Below, piece after piece: positions 1-12,700 of a stretch of DNA of 64,000 nt. Origin of the DNA: Acorus gramineus (lineage: Eukaryota; Streptophyta; Magnoliopsida; Acorales; Acoraceae); the NCBI GenBank assembly GCA_030737835.1, contig CM060852.1, positions 21,561,868-21,625,867 on the forward strand, written 5' to 3'. Position 1 is the stretch's first letter; each line of letters starts with the position of its first letter. A program made the translations under genes and the position numbers. The notes under the pieces are model-generated. The model ran no database searches. It was not told the DNA's origin and saw only the letters and a list, made by a program, of their open reading frames with translations.

Positions 1-719
1 ACACCAACTAGACAAAGAATTTGACATGTGGATGGCATCACATATGTTGAATGCCCAAAATTTGGTTATTTATAAGAAGTAAATCTTTTGTTTAATTGAT
101 CGCTCCTTATTCGTGTTACTTGCATATTCATAATAAGGATACACCAGCCACTCCGTGCACATACTAAACTGAACCCGGCATATACTGATTCTCTTTAGTA
201 TATAACAAATCAACAAATGCATAATCATACTAAGGATACACCAGCCCACTCCATGCACTTACTAAACTGAACCCGGCATATGCCGAGCCTCTTTAGTATA
301 TAACAAATCAACAAACGCAAACACATTTCAAAAAAATCTACTAGCTAAACAAAATCTATTAGCATAAATAATCACTAAAGGCATATAATAAATCACGTAA
401 CAAATTATTGTTAAGCATATACCTATCTTCCTTAGCATATACAAAATAGGACTTGGCATCTACCAAATTACAAATTAACAAACACTTGGCATATACAAAT
501 TAACAAACACAAATACTCGCAGCATATACAAAATATCACTTGGCATATACCAAATTATCCTTTCATATAACTAGTCAATAAACAACTTCACATAAATCAC
601 AAAATAAATAACCAAATTACCCTGTCACAAAATAACCATGTCCCAACCAAAAGTCATAACCAAAGGTTGCAAACCAAAAGAGGACAACTTTACAACATTC
701 AAAACCAGTAACAAAACTT
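1..719. other. Gene-free AT-rich stretch with direct repeats
   Basis: No coding region was recognised. The stretch repeats short motifs such as CATATAC and AACAAATCAACAAA. A segment of about 100 bp (about 130-215) recurs almost directly behind itself (about 233-318), sharing the ACTAAACTGAACCCGGCATA core. The same CATATAC-rich style returns around 2880-3090 and 4060-4380, so this is probably the 3' flank or tail of the transposon-type gene that follows. Confidence 0.5.
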
Positions 720-3700
720 GTCCCATCATACTTTGTAATATTCATCACCCAGGAATTCTGCAGTTAACAAAGCACACATATGTGCCATATCTTCCCTGGT
801 GCTTAAATAGCTACGAATATCCAGTATCCTACATGCAATCCAGTGGCATACGAAGACGCCACAGTCTTGGCCTCCAGTCTGTTGCGGAGCCGGGACATCA
901 ACAACCAGGGGCCACCCTACTGCTTCCTCCAGTATCATCTTCTGCAACAATTTCACTGCCTTACTTGCCCAGGCACCATGCTCCTCTTTTTGGATGGATT
1001 CGTACACCAGGAATTGTGTGATGACCAGTAGGAACCAATGTTGTAATGTAAACATTGGAACAAGGATAACTTTCACTTCGACCAGGTCTACCTCATCCAA
1101 CTTACACTTGAATGCACCAAAGAAGTGTTTGCATCCCCCAGACCTCCATCTATCTACTGCTATAATAACAAAAGAGGTTAGATAACAGTGAGCTGAATGC
1201 TAATCCAACACGGGGCGCGGGTGACGTCTTACATTGAAGGCTGTTGAGATGTACAAAACATTTTGTTTGCCACTGACCTACCAACATGTCTGGAAAAAGC
1301 ATCAATCACCTAAGATAAATAATTGGGTATATACCATATGATTAATGTCATATAACCAAAATTATGTATCACACAAGTTTCTTACAGAACCAAATCATAA
1401 GAGGTTATCTACCTCTTCACCAAGCCATTGATTGAAAATAACTTCGAAAAGGTGCTTCCGAGTGACCAGAGGGTGCACAACGCTCCCATCATCTGCAACC
1501 TCCCACACTGGAGAATCATCCATTATCAGATTCTCTAAGAATTTTTCTATAAGAGCTCTCTGCTTTGGGGTGCTTTTTTCCTTCCCAGGATAATTCTACA
1601 TAAAATGGATGGGCGCATAAATACTCATTCACGAGAATAAATACATTGAATAAATACTCATTCACTAGACTTGGGCTATGTATGTGATGAATGTATTGGT
1701 ACTTACCTGTCTGAGAACATCATCAACCGACGTGTAGACCGGTTGAAGTTTCTCTGCCTCAATCCTAGACTGTGCAATGGCAAACGCAACCTGTTCCTCC
1801 TCCGTCAATTGGTGCTTTTCCTTTTCTAGTTGTATGTATGTTTGTGTCTCCTTGGGAACTTTTGCCTTCTTCTGTTGAGTGGGTTTTTTCAATTAAACTT
1901 GCTGCCTCTGTAATTTCCCCCTTGTTGTTGGACCCACAGTCTCCCCAGTCACAGGTTTTGGTAACCCGGCAGCTGTATCATTATCCAACTAATTAATATA
2001 CGCATGACAGCAGACATATACCCATCCAAACATGGTATGTACCAATCCATACATGGTATGTACTTTGCCACACACATCATAATCATTTATCAAAACTATC
2101 AGAATTAGATACATATACCTTCGGATTGTCGGTTACGTGCCTTCCTCGTATTCATTGTTCTCTTTCTCTTGGGACCAATGAGTGATTTATCCCCAACATT
2201 GACGGTGCCATCATCTTCTATATTCTCTTTGTTTACTACCTCTTCGTCCACCGTTTTCTCTTTGAACGATTTCTGTGTCACAGATTCATCCTCCACTAGA
2301 TTCTCTTCAACCGATCTCTCTTTATCCGTTGCCTCTTGCGTAAGCAAGTTCAAAATATCTTCACATACGGACTCTATCACGGTTGTCATAGGCGCTTCCT
2401 TTGACAAAACATCTTGGGGTGTGGATGCCCTCTTCCTCTTTTTAGTTGGTGAAGAAGTGGATAGTGAAACAACATTGATTGCCATGGGCATGTGCAGAAC
2501 TCTTTCTAACCTCTTTCTTAGATCCTCTACTGAATAGAAACCTGAAGGCATGGGCATCAACACATTTTGTGTTTCTGCAGCGGCATTGTCATCATCCTCT
2601 TCCACTTTGGGTAATAAAACCCTCTCCTCTTCAATAAAATCAATCTTTTGGTGAATCTCTTCCCATTTCAACTCGTTGAATAGTTTGGTATATGTCCTTT
2701 TCTTCCAATATGGCTTATTTTTTCATTTGTAGATGCGGGGCCATCCAACCCCAAGTTGGCCTATCTCAACGTGCTCGTACAACCAAACCTATAAACAAAT
2801 CAATTATAATTTAATAATCTACATAATAAGAGCATTTGTTTATATGATTCTTAGACAATATATATCTTCCCTGATCCGATATATACTAGGTTAAATATCT
2901 ACAAAATAAATGATATATACAAAACCAATTCAACGAAGCACACAATATATTCAAATTCGGGGCCAACCAACATATATGAATGTATATATGTTTTACATGC
3001 TGGATACACTAATAGGAGTTTGGTACATACCACCATATTTAGGAACTACTTTCTAGTATATACTTAATTTCATTTGGTATATACGAAGAAGTATTGCACA
3101 TATACATTCAGTGAAACTATACTACTTACAGTTAGTGCTATCGCACATCCACTGAAATATCCCTTTCCATCTGTCGCATCTGATCCTCCGGCCTTCTCAA
3201 GGTTTTGGATGATCTCTTAATTGCTTTGACAAAGTCATGGTGAACGGACTTCGCCCAGGCATATTCCTCAATGTTGTCCAAGTCATCAACAATGTCGAGC
3301 AACCCAAATGAGCATGCGTAATTCGACCTGCAAAACAAAAAAGTGACAAAAAGGTGCAAGATAAATAATCTGGCGAAGTCCCAGACTGACTTCTCATCAT
3401 CTTGGGCCACCAACGCCTTCATGACCTTCTCATTTTGTGAAGTGAAGTATTGGTGATAGAAGGCGGATGTAGGACTTTTGTTGTCGAGGTCTACAGGCTT
3501 TCTGCTAGCCGAGAGACCGAATATGACCGTCACATCCGACGCCGTGAACCGGAGTTCGCGACCCTTCACGATGAATCTCTCTCTCTACGGGTTTCAGAAA
3601 CTGAGTATTGTTTCCAATAAGCATTTCTCTGTCCTCATTGGAGGGATGTCGATGAAACACCCAAATGGAGTGGACCTGATAGCCTCAATGTGCAGGGGCT

Positions 3701-3950
3701 TCTCATTGAGCTCCCATTCCTTGATGATATCAACAGTCCGTGTCATCGTACACCTGATGTTGATCATCATCGTTGAAGACTTTACCTTCTTCAGAGATGC
3801 CTGCAAGAAGACATACAAAATTAGATGACAAAATAACACATGGATACCGGTTATGGGGTCGTTGTATATACCTTCACAATGTCTTTTCCGGCGTCCATGG
3901 TTTCTAATGAACAACAAGAATGGGAGGAGATGGTCCGGCGAAACGGAAGA
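720..3950 (-). pseudogene. Decayed transposon-type gene with Ulp1-like protease domain
   Basis: This is a multi-exon relic read from about 3940 down to 726. The last exon (1185-726) carries a Ulp1/C48 cysteine protease core: the His-Trp of LQHWFLLVI, then QQTGGQDCGVFVC holding the catalytic Gln and Cys. Upstream pieces include FTASDVTVIFGL near 3560-3500, in the style of the N-terminal domain of plant Ulp1-carrying transposon proteins, and a charged linker (2671-2105). Decay is clear: in-frame stops occur around 3600-3570 between LSF and RERFIVKGRE, and another near 2730 after PRIYK. Ulp1 genes of this layout are known from Mutator-like elements; no terminal inverted repeats were identified here, so the class is an inference. 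The protein is unlikely to be made in full. Confidence 0.65.
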
Positions 3951-5647
3951 GAAGGTAGACGATGGGGTTGAAGGAGGACACGGTGGGGATAAAAAGTGCA
4001 GATAGTGGGGCTACAAAGAGGAGATGGTGGGGCTCGACTATATGTCTGGATTCTATTTGATTATACTATGTCGCCCCTGCCTTTTCAATTTCTACAGGGG
4101 TATATGTGTCATTACGAAGAGTATATGAACAGATCCTTAAGTGAAAGATGAAATTGCCCTCGCTGGCATCATTAAAACTGCAATGATGGCGACGCATATA
4201 CCCGCATCGAGAATGACAGACATGTTGTCAAATTAATCTCAAATTTCGTGCACATTAGATATAAATAAATAACACTAGAAAAAAGAAAATCAGTAACGAA
4301 CGAATAATCCGTAAGCAGTGTATACTAGCTTGATATAAGTATATGGCAGTTTAAAAAGGTATATGAGTAAATAGCACGAATGTTATTTTTTTAATATAGC
4401 ATATTTGGATGAATTGTTGAATCTACAATCTTTATTTTCAAAGATACAAGATAAGATTAAAAACAATTGAAACACCAAGACACTAAATGAAAGATAACGA
4501 TTTATGAAATGATATGCTATGCAAAGAAAATAAGAAAATAAAGAATCTCTATGAAAAAAATGATTTATGAAAGCATATGCTGACATAAAAAAATAAGGAA
4601 AACAAGAATCTTTGTGAAAAATACCTTTTTGAAACCATCTACTATCAAAACAAAATAAGAAAAAAAAGAATCTCTGTGAAAAATGAATAATGAAACTATA
4701 TGCTAACAAAAAAAACAAGAATATCTACAAAAACAAGATGGCTGAAAAAAATACCATATGCTGACTAAAGAAAATAAGGAAAACAAGCATATCTGTAAAA
4801 ACATAATTTATGAAGCCATATGCTAACAAAAGAAAATAAGGAAACAACAATAAAAAAGGAGAATATGGTGAAGATGTAGAAGATCCATGCTTCAAAGACA
4901 GTGAAGATGCAGCAGACGTATCACACTGGCAAAACGGTGAAGACAATGGTGAAATACCACACTTGCAGACACCGATAGTAAGCCATATCGATCATATCAT
5001 AGGATGAGTGAGAGAGGCGAAGGGAAGAGAGATAGAGAGTGTGAGAGATTTCGTTTCGTGAAAGACGAAAGGGTTGGTCAAAGAGAGTATGTGAGTATTC
5101 TGTGAGGAAAGAGGAGAGAGAATGAAGTTGCAATAAAATACGCTGAAAGCTGAAAGCTTTTTGTCAGACCTTATCGTCAGCTTGTCCTCGGTAGTCACGC
5201 CATATATATTTGTGTTTCATGGTATATATCAGGTAAAATATGTATATACCACATCCGTCAGAGCATGCTCAGCTTTTCCAGACTCCACATCGGTGCCTTT
5301 CGTACATTTAGAAACATCAACTCAAGCCTTCAAATCAATGTCAATGCTCTTTTTCGAGGGGATAAGCATTCAACGCCATCTTTTATTTTATTTAAAAAAA
5401 TGTTACAATCATTTAATGCCTCTCAGTCGGTTCAAATATTTTATTTAAAAAAATGTTAAATCTTTTAATGCACGTCAGTGGGTTTCGTCAGTCTGTTCTT
5501 ATTGAGGAATTTTGAAATTCAAAATTCTCTCAAAACCCATCCGGGCGTCGAATGATTCCACATCAGTCCGCCCTCGCCACGTTGGATCCTACGTGGGGTC
5601 TAAGAAACGGTTTGAGAAACCGACTGAGTGTAACATTTTTCTAATCC
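3951..5647. other. Gene-free flank with tandem repeats
   Basis: No gene was recognised. The stretch holds the 61-bp tandem array listed separately, a purine-rich segment around 5000-5120, and a two-copy repeat of about 50 bp at 5385-5480 (TTTTATTTAAAAAAATGTTA in each copy). The open frames here are short and low in complexity. Confidence 0.5.
4505..4850. repeat. Degenerate tandem repeat, about 61-bp unit, six copies
   Basis: A unit containing CATATGCTAACAAAAGAAAA, then ATAAGGAAAACAAGAAT and CTGTGAAAAA, recurs at about 4512, 4570, 4637, 4695, 4755 and 4817, spaced 58-66 bp apart. The copies diverge by substitutions and small indels. Reading frames through it encode only low-complexity Phe/Leu-rich peptides. 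Confidence 0.7.
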
Positions 5648-6025
5648 CACTACAACAAAACAGGGTTTTGGTGATAGACATTTTGAATAGCTGTCACCTA
5701 AAACTATTGTGAAGTGACAGTCAAGTATGCATGTCACAATAAACATAGTTTTTGGTGACTGTTATGTTTGTTTGTCATAAAATTCTATTTCTGTGACATT
5801 TGCTTAAAATGTCTGTCACATAAACATCAATTATCGTGATACACATGTTAAAAAAGTCACCATATACCGCGTACGGTGACCGACAGGCTTTGACCGTCAC
5901 GAAAACATATGGTAACTGGTTCAGCAGCGACGCACGTCTGAATGTCACTATAAATTTTTTGTGACAGACATAAGGGTTTTGGTGACGGTTTTCGCATGTC
6001 ATCAAGACCCTATTTTGTTGTAGTG
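5648..6025. mobile_element. CACTA-type MITE with 3-bp target duplication
   Basis: The element starts CACTACAACAAAACAGGGTT and ends with the inverted form (AACCC-like, then TATTTTGTTGTAGTG), flanked by TCC on both sides (5645-5647 and 6026-6028). CACTA ends and a 3-bp duplication define the En/Spm superfamily. At 378 bp with no coding capacity it is a non-autonomous derivative. The interior repeats motifs such as TTTTGGTGAC and GTGACAG in both orientations, the subterminal repeats expected to bind transposase. It lies about 260 bp beyond the stop codon of the GDSL gene. Confidence 0.9.
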
Positions 6026-6282
6026 TCCTTTTATTTGGTGGTTTATTAGATATCCAAATTTATCTGACCACGTGTCTTGCTTACCAAAAAAAAAAACTAT
6101 ATATATAATATAAATGTTTGCTTAAATGTTACAAATAGGATTCAATCAGCCTTACATCATGTCTACTCTGATTAAATTATTCCAATACTTGATGGCTGTA
6201 TTTCTACAGACATAATTATATGTATCGTATACAGTGTTGAATGATATATTCAATTAAAACTCTAACAAAAGACACAGAAGAT

Positions 6283-9200
6283 CTAGCCTCTGAGGAGACG
6301 ATCAATGGGCCCCCGCAAGGAGTAGATGAAGGTGAGGAAGTAGACCTTCTCCGTCCCATGGATGGAGTCGAAGAACACGAATTTTGAGGCGTCGAGGCAT
6401 GCTGGGGTTGTCGGATTGCATAGGAACGCCCCTTCCACCAGCCCCGTGCCGCAGCATCCCCTCCTTGACTCCTCGAATCCTGCTCACAACGATGATAAGA
6501 GCATCTCCAATAAGAGTATCTTATTTATAAGCTACAGTAATAAGAAAATGTTGAAATGTTTTTATAGTACGTTTAAAAACAAGTTTGAAATTAACTTTTT
6601 ACTTAAAGCAAATTTTTATAAAATAACTTTTTAAGAAAAAAAAAAAAAAAAGTTGTTTCTATGCTTTTGTCAAAAGTTAGACCATTAGGCGTATATGATT
6701 TTTGTAATAATGGAGCCTCCAAAAGCTGTTAAAATCTGTTTCCATGTAACTTAAAAAATAACTCCAATTCACTCCTTCTATCTTCATCATCTCTATTATA
6801 TGATTATATCCAAAACAAATATATTCAATTAAAGTATAGAATATTTTAGTAAATAAAATGTTGATAAATATTTATTGAAACAATATCTCGACTTGTTTAC
6901 AACCGACTAGCCTTACATGGCTCAATATCCCTATTATATTTATGTTACTATTTTATGTTACTCTTAAAATATCAAAAGTGAAATCGGGACCATGGGATCC
7001 TCTCCCAACATAAACATTATGAAACGTTAATTTTAAAGTTATTTTAAATGAAAACCTGATTTTCAAACTTGTTTCTATGTGATTTTCAAAACTGATTAAA
7101 CATATCATTGTATGCCAAGAGAGTAGATGTGTAAAACAGATTAGGCCGATACAACACGAAATGTTAAGAAACCGACATAATGTGACATTCCATGACATAA
7201 TGTGGAGATATGGGCCATGTTGGATCAACCGGATGTCACATTGGGTCATTCTTAGCTTGGCCCATCACATTTACCCGTAAAAAATTGGAAAATGTTATAT
7301 TCAGTCATTTTACAGTCTCAAAACTCAGACCACACGTGCTTTTATTTTTTTTAAATAGTAAATATCACCATTACATATGTTTCACTAGATTTCTAATGAG
7401 GTATAAGACTGCAATTTTTAATGTAAAAAAATGAGTATAATTGTGCCCGCCCCCGTTTGGATGGAGGAATTATATTTATTCTAGATAGATAATTATAACA
7501 ATTTCACATAAATAAGAGATTTTCTATTTGTTTGTGTTTTCAGTTATTTTCGTAGAAAAACGTGATAAAGTAATTTTTTGTTTGTTTAAACATAAATGGA
7601 TTAAGAATAAATGAAAGATAAGGGATGGATATGGAATTTATGCTTTTTAAATATTATTTTAGAAGCATAAATAAAATGGTATAAACCTATATCAAGGGGC
7701 CCTGGAATTATTATATTGGCTTAAACAAACAGGATGTTTAAACAAACAGGTTGTTTTCCCTGTTCATGCGTATTTTGCCTTATATCTGCCTTATATGTCC
7801 ATCCAAACGCGGGGTTGATGGCTGGTCAACTGGCATAACAAACCGTGTTGGGCCACGGCTAGCCGGGCCAGCACGGCCCATCAGATATGACGAGCCATTC
7901 GACCTGGCCCAGTAGCCCGTTGGCCGATCCATTAACGGGCCGACCCTAAGAAGGAGAGAGAGAGAGAGAGAGAGAGATGCATTACCAAACTTGGCTGGGT
8001 TGTTGAAGATGTCATAGGAGGCCTGGTACACGTCCATGAAGACCAGGCCGCCGCCGAGTTGTGCGAACAGTTGGTGCTCGACCGAGAGCGCGCGCTGGAG
8101 CTTGCGGTTGTAGTCTCGAGACAAGGCGTTGTAGGATTCGACGCAGCGCCGGTCGTCGATGATGTTCTCGCCACTGCCGTTCGAGTTTAGGGTGATGACG
8201 AGCGGGATGCACCCGAATGGCGTTAGCCCCACTACCGCCACCCTCCGCACGGCCAGGTTTCTCAGTTCCTAACATGCATGTCACAAAGGCAACTAATTAG
8301 ACTTGAAAAGTCCTTTTAGATAGTTTGTGATACAAATGCTGAAAGACACTCATAGGTAAATTAATTTGAGTATATGGAATCTATAATGGAATATATATTT
8401 CACTTTATAAAATTATATTATATTATAAAAAATGTAAAAATGTATGCATTTGATTACATACTTTTGTGAAAATGTGTATTTTTTTAGAGAAATATATATT
8501 TTAACAAAATTTAAAAAGTAACACCGACTAAGTATAACATTTTTGTAGACATCACACCCCAAAGGAGAATGCGTGCATTAGGTGTGATGCAATCACCCCT
8601 TAAGGCCTGTCTACGTGACACACCACCGTGCATGTAACAAAAAAATCTCTCTGTTGAGAGATTCAGACCCACAAAATTAGTTTCTTGAAAATTGAATTTC
8701 AAAAGCTGTTTTAAGTGACAAACCTGAAGGAACTCTCCCTGTTTCATCAACAAGAAGTCCTGGTACTGCCCCACTGTGAATGTCTGCTTCCTGAATGGCA
8801 AAGCCAAGTAATTCACTATGAAATCATTGGTTCCAATGCTGATCAACACTATGGCCCTCCTTATGTGCTCCTCCGCCTCCTGCCTCCCGATCGCCGCCCC
8901 GATCCGATCGATGTATTCCCTGAAGTAGTCCAGCTGCGTCGACACCGGAATCACATCCTAATAAATCAAATCAAAATCTTGATCAATGTAGATTAAGATG
9001 AATATATATGTCACATTTTAATGTTACATAAACAGATGTACATAGAGTGCTACATTTATTTGCGCCGTAAGTGTGTCGAATCCGGTCCCGGCCGAGGCGA
9101 AGCTCACGCCGGTGAGCAAGTCCTCCAAGCTCAACGTTGGGTCGAGGTACGCCGGCACATCGTCTTTGAGTCCCAGATATGAAGCTACAACATTTCAAAA

Positions 9201-9700
9201 GAAAATACTAAAACACATGAGCATTATTACACGTAGTCCAATTTACAGTCTTGCATACAATCCTCTGAACATATATCTAAAAAAATTCATGCAGTTTAAA
9301 TTTTATATTTTCAATAAGTTTAATTTCTCCAATTTCCCCCTCGCTCCCCTTTGAAAAAATTCTTGAGTCTATCACTCATATGCCGCATTGATATGATAGA
9401 AACAAAAATTCACATTTAGTGACAGGCATGGGACTCACCGACGAAATCGGAGCCGAGTCTCCCGTTGGTGAACCGGCCGGTGGGCTGGTGATCTTTGAAG
9501 TCCCTCCCATAGGGAGGGAAGTTGCCCTTGAATGTTGTGAAGAGGTAGTTGTTGTTCCCCGCATCGACGGTGGAGTCACCGAAGACAAGCAGCGCCGAAG
9601 CGGAGCCGTTGATGGGGTTGGTTTGAGCTTTAGTGACAGATATGGTGGAGGCTAAGAGAAGGGACAGGGAGAGGAAAGTACCAGCCATAGCTGGAAACAT
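6283..9700 (-). CDS. GDSL esterase/lipase, five exons, complete
   Basis: This is a secreted serine hydrolase of the plant SGNH/GDSL family, acting on ester substrates in the apoplast; the specific substrate is not predictable. Exons, in reading order: 9700-9439, 9184-9054, 8957-8724, 8268-7986 and 6479-6283. All have GT-AG borders and matching phases, giving 368 residues, normal for the family. Residues 1-25 form a signal peptide (Leu-rich, ending near TKAQ). Block I is FGDS with Ser43, block II is the GVSFASAG segment (Gly113-Gly120), block III is GTND (173-176), and block V is DSIH with Asp341 and His344, so the catalytic set is complete. Oddity: the usual HPTE after the catalytic His reads HGTE. 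MFPAM at 9700 was chosen over an upstream in-frame Met (9775) because it places the signal peptide at the N-terminus; the Met at 9688 is also possible. Intron 4 (1.5 kb) holds a MITE. Confidence 0.9.
7451..7814. mobile_element. MITE in GDSL intron 4
   Basis: The element starts CCCCGTTTGGATGG and ends with its inverted form CCATCCAAACGCGGGG, enclosing about 340 bp of AT-rich non-coding DNA. Target duplications could not be fixed because both flanks are G/C runs. Similar CCCGTTTGGATGG ends are known from plant MITEs near genes. It sits wholly inside the intron and leaves the splice sites untouched. Confidence 0.65.
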
Positions 9701-9775
9701 AGAGTCTCTATGCAAGTGTTTCAATTGGGACAGTTTTATTTTTATTTTGTGACCCAGTGAGGACACATTTATCAT

Positions 9776-12700
9776 TCACTTGTATTTAAATTTAAAAAGG
9801 CAATGGGGGAAAGTAAATATATATTTTGCAATATCACAATTCAGTGTGTCCCTTTCAAAATTAAATAATATCGTTGGATTTGTTTTTATTTTTTTCTCAG
9901 GGGAGGGCCCATGATCCTACCTTCCTCGTGTTATGGGTTATTTTATTTTATTTTGCTTTATGAATTTTCAGGGTGTTGTTATACCCATTTTTGTATGTTG
10001 TTAGTTCCATTGTGTACTGTACGTAGTCTTATTTTATTAAGAGTATTCGCCAATTTGGTGACCCAAGTTCATTTGGATCAATCACAAATGTACATCATCC
10101 TATCACTTTTGATATAAATATTATCATTTTTGTATTGGTTCACATCAACGTGGATCACTAAATTGATCGATTTTTTTTTTGTTTTTACTTATCTCTAAAG
10201 ATGTATAAGGTTTCCTAAATGAACTATGTAAATTTTTAATTTTTTACAAATTCATCACAATCATATTTAACGGAGGTACATGTTTGTTATCTGTAATATA
10301 TATACTTGAAAAAAAAAAAAAACATGTTAAAGAAAAATAAAACTCAGAAATATATTATAAAAACTGTCAACCCTAAATTACAAATATCCCTTTTATACTA
10401 AAAAGTTACTAAAAATAGCAAAAACGAAAATTTGTTATAACTAACTCTAGAGGATCTTAGAAGATCTTCGGATTTGATTTCAGTCAAATCCGGATTATTA
10501 TGAAGGAGATATGCAGAATCTAAAATATTACTAAAAATAGCAAAAAGGCCATTTTGAGGGTCGAAAAATGGGAAAAATGAAAAAATAAGCGCGTGTTGTG
10601 GCATAGCAACAACTTTTGTAGATCTCCTCGATATCTACCTCCAGTAAAAATTTTAGGCGATTCCGAGTTCGGGGCGCCATATTTCTACTAACCGGTTTTT
10701 TTGTAAATATTTGAAAATCTCAAATGGACCCTTTCGGGTTCAATGTAAATACTGCATGCATGCATGATGAATATCAAATTATCCAAAACTTTTACATATG
10801 TAGTTTGATTGTCTTATTTTGAGTTAGATTCAATTTGATTTTTAAAAAAATATAGGAAATTTCAAGAATAGGGGCTCTTTTAATGTCCCAACAAAAAAAA
10901 AAAGTCTACACGTCCCAAGAAATCTTACATACGATTTGATGGGCATAACTAGGTACAAATAGGTGTAAGTGGTGGAAATGCATGCATTATTTAATATGAA
11001 TATTATAAATAGGTTAAAGAGTATGCTAGAAGATTGCTTTGTTTATTTAAATAGACAAAATGTAGTTCTTAGTCTTACTCATACAGGAAGATATTTGAGT
11101 GGATCTTGTTGAAATCATGAGCAAAACGTGTAAGCTTGTGTATTTCAACATTCATTATTTAATTAACATCAATAGTGTAGACCTCATGTGTTTCTCTTCC
11201 ACTAATCTTATGGTTGGAGACAAGTCCCATTTGAACATTAGAGAAAGTGATTTAAAAAACAAAAATCAAACATAACGTGTATGTCATTTCGAAGGCCTAA
11301 TTTGTAATTGTATAACAATTTGTGAGTAAATTATTCTAATCTAAGATGTGAAAAGTTTGAATTTACCTTTATTAATATTTGAATTTGGATAAATTAAAAC
11401 GAGAGGATAAATATTATTCACACTTTATCTTAATTTTTGTAATAACCAACGTGATAAATTGTTTTCTTCACTTATTCTTTTATCTCACTGTCTAACTGGG
11501 TCAACAGTTATATTACGTTCTTGTATCATGGCATATTTTCAACATTAAATGTAAATCCACATCTATATGTCATACATTAATCAGATGAGTTTCGAAACGA
11601 CGTGTGTTGTCTTTAACAACTTATTCAATTCATTTGGTACTTATCTTGATATTCTAAAATTCATTCCCTCAAAATTATAACACTGCTTATTTTTAAAGTA
11701 AAATAGGAATTCTCATGTATGTCTTATACGAGTTTCTGACACTTATCTACTTGTTAAACTCCATACTCTTCTTATGCATGACAGCATCAAATGAGTTTTC
11801 AAATCACGTGAAATTTTTATACAGAGAAAATATCAACATCGAAGAAAAAAGAGTAACAACCTCCCAAAACAGTGAGGCCCCAGCTATGAAAGAAAAACCA
11901 AAACCCTAGATCCAAATATGACCAAAGTAGCTCATCTCACTCATCTGCCAAAACCACAAGCAAACTCGTGAACAAAAGTTGTCCCATACTTCTGCCCAAA
12001 AAATAACAGTAGACCCTAATTAAAAGCTTTTCCCATCTGTCCTCTCTCTTTCTGTCAAAATCTCTGTGTAGGCCAGTGTGTTGTCCATAATATGAACTGA
12101 CAATAGTTGAATAAAATGTGAGGACAAATAAAATATTTGTCCTCAATGTAATAGGTGGTTAGAAAGGTGACAGAGAAAGGATCAGGGAGAGTGGAAAAAA
12201 GAAAAAGGTCTTGTGGGGGTGAGCAAATGTGTTTTAAGATTGTTAGATGGGGAGGATGGGAATCATAGTGTTAGTGTAATTGCCCCCCTATCAGGCCCTC
12301 TCACTATGCATTTAAAGATGGTTCTAACCAATTTGTCGGCTCCAACTAGCTCTCCATACTGTCAACTACTTTGGGTGATGCTTGATATTGAAGATTCATT
12401 GATTGATGATGTGATTATACTACAGAGATGACCTATCGGATTATTAGCTGTTTGTCAAACTTATTTCATGTAATGTAAAGTATGTTATATAATGTAAAAT
12501 ATGTTGTGTATGACTTGTGGTTTCCTTGTGGGACGGGTTATATAGATCCATGTATGTTTGTTCAAATTATATTATCTTATTTAATTATTATTAATTTAAA
12601 AATAACATGAAAACCATTTAATATTAGACTCATTTTAAAAGTTTAATAAAACATTTCAAATGGTATAATTTTTTTACAAATAAATTAATATTAATAACAT

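Noticed and set aside
7780-8250. Read-through extension of the GDSL exon 4 (PTGYWARSNGSSY and following)
   Set aside because: A consensus donor (G/GTAATG) at 7986/7985 ends the exon in the phase that joins exon 5 with its conserved DxxH; the extension is intronic.
10430-10700. Palindrome-rich segment as a possible regulatory RNA
   Set aside because: The hairpin stem is only 9 bp. The segment looks like a piece of a diverged dispersed repeat, and nothing supports transcription.
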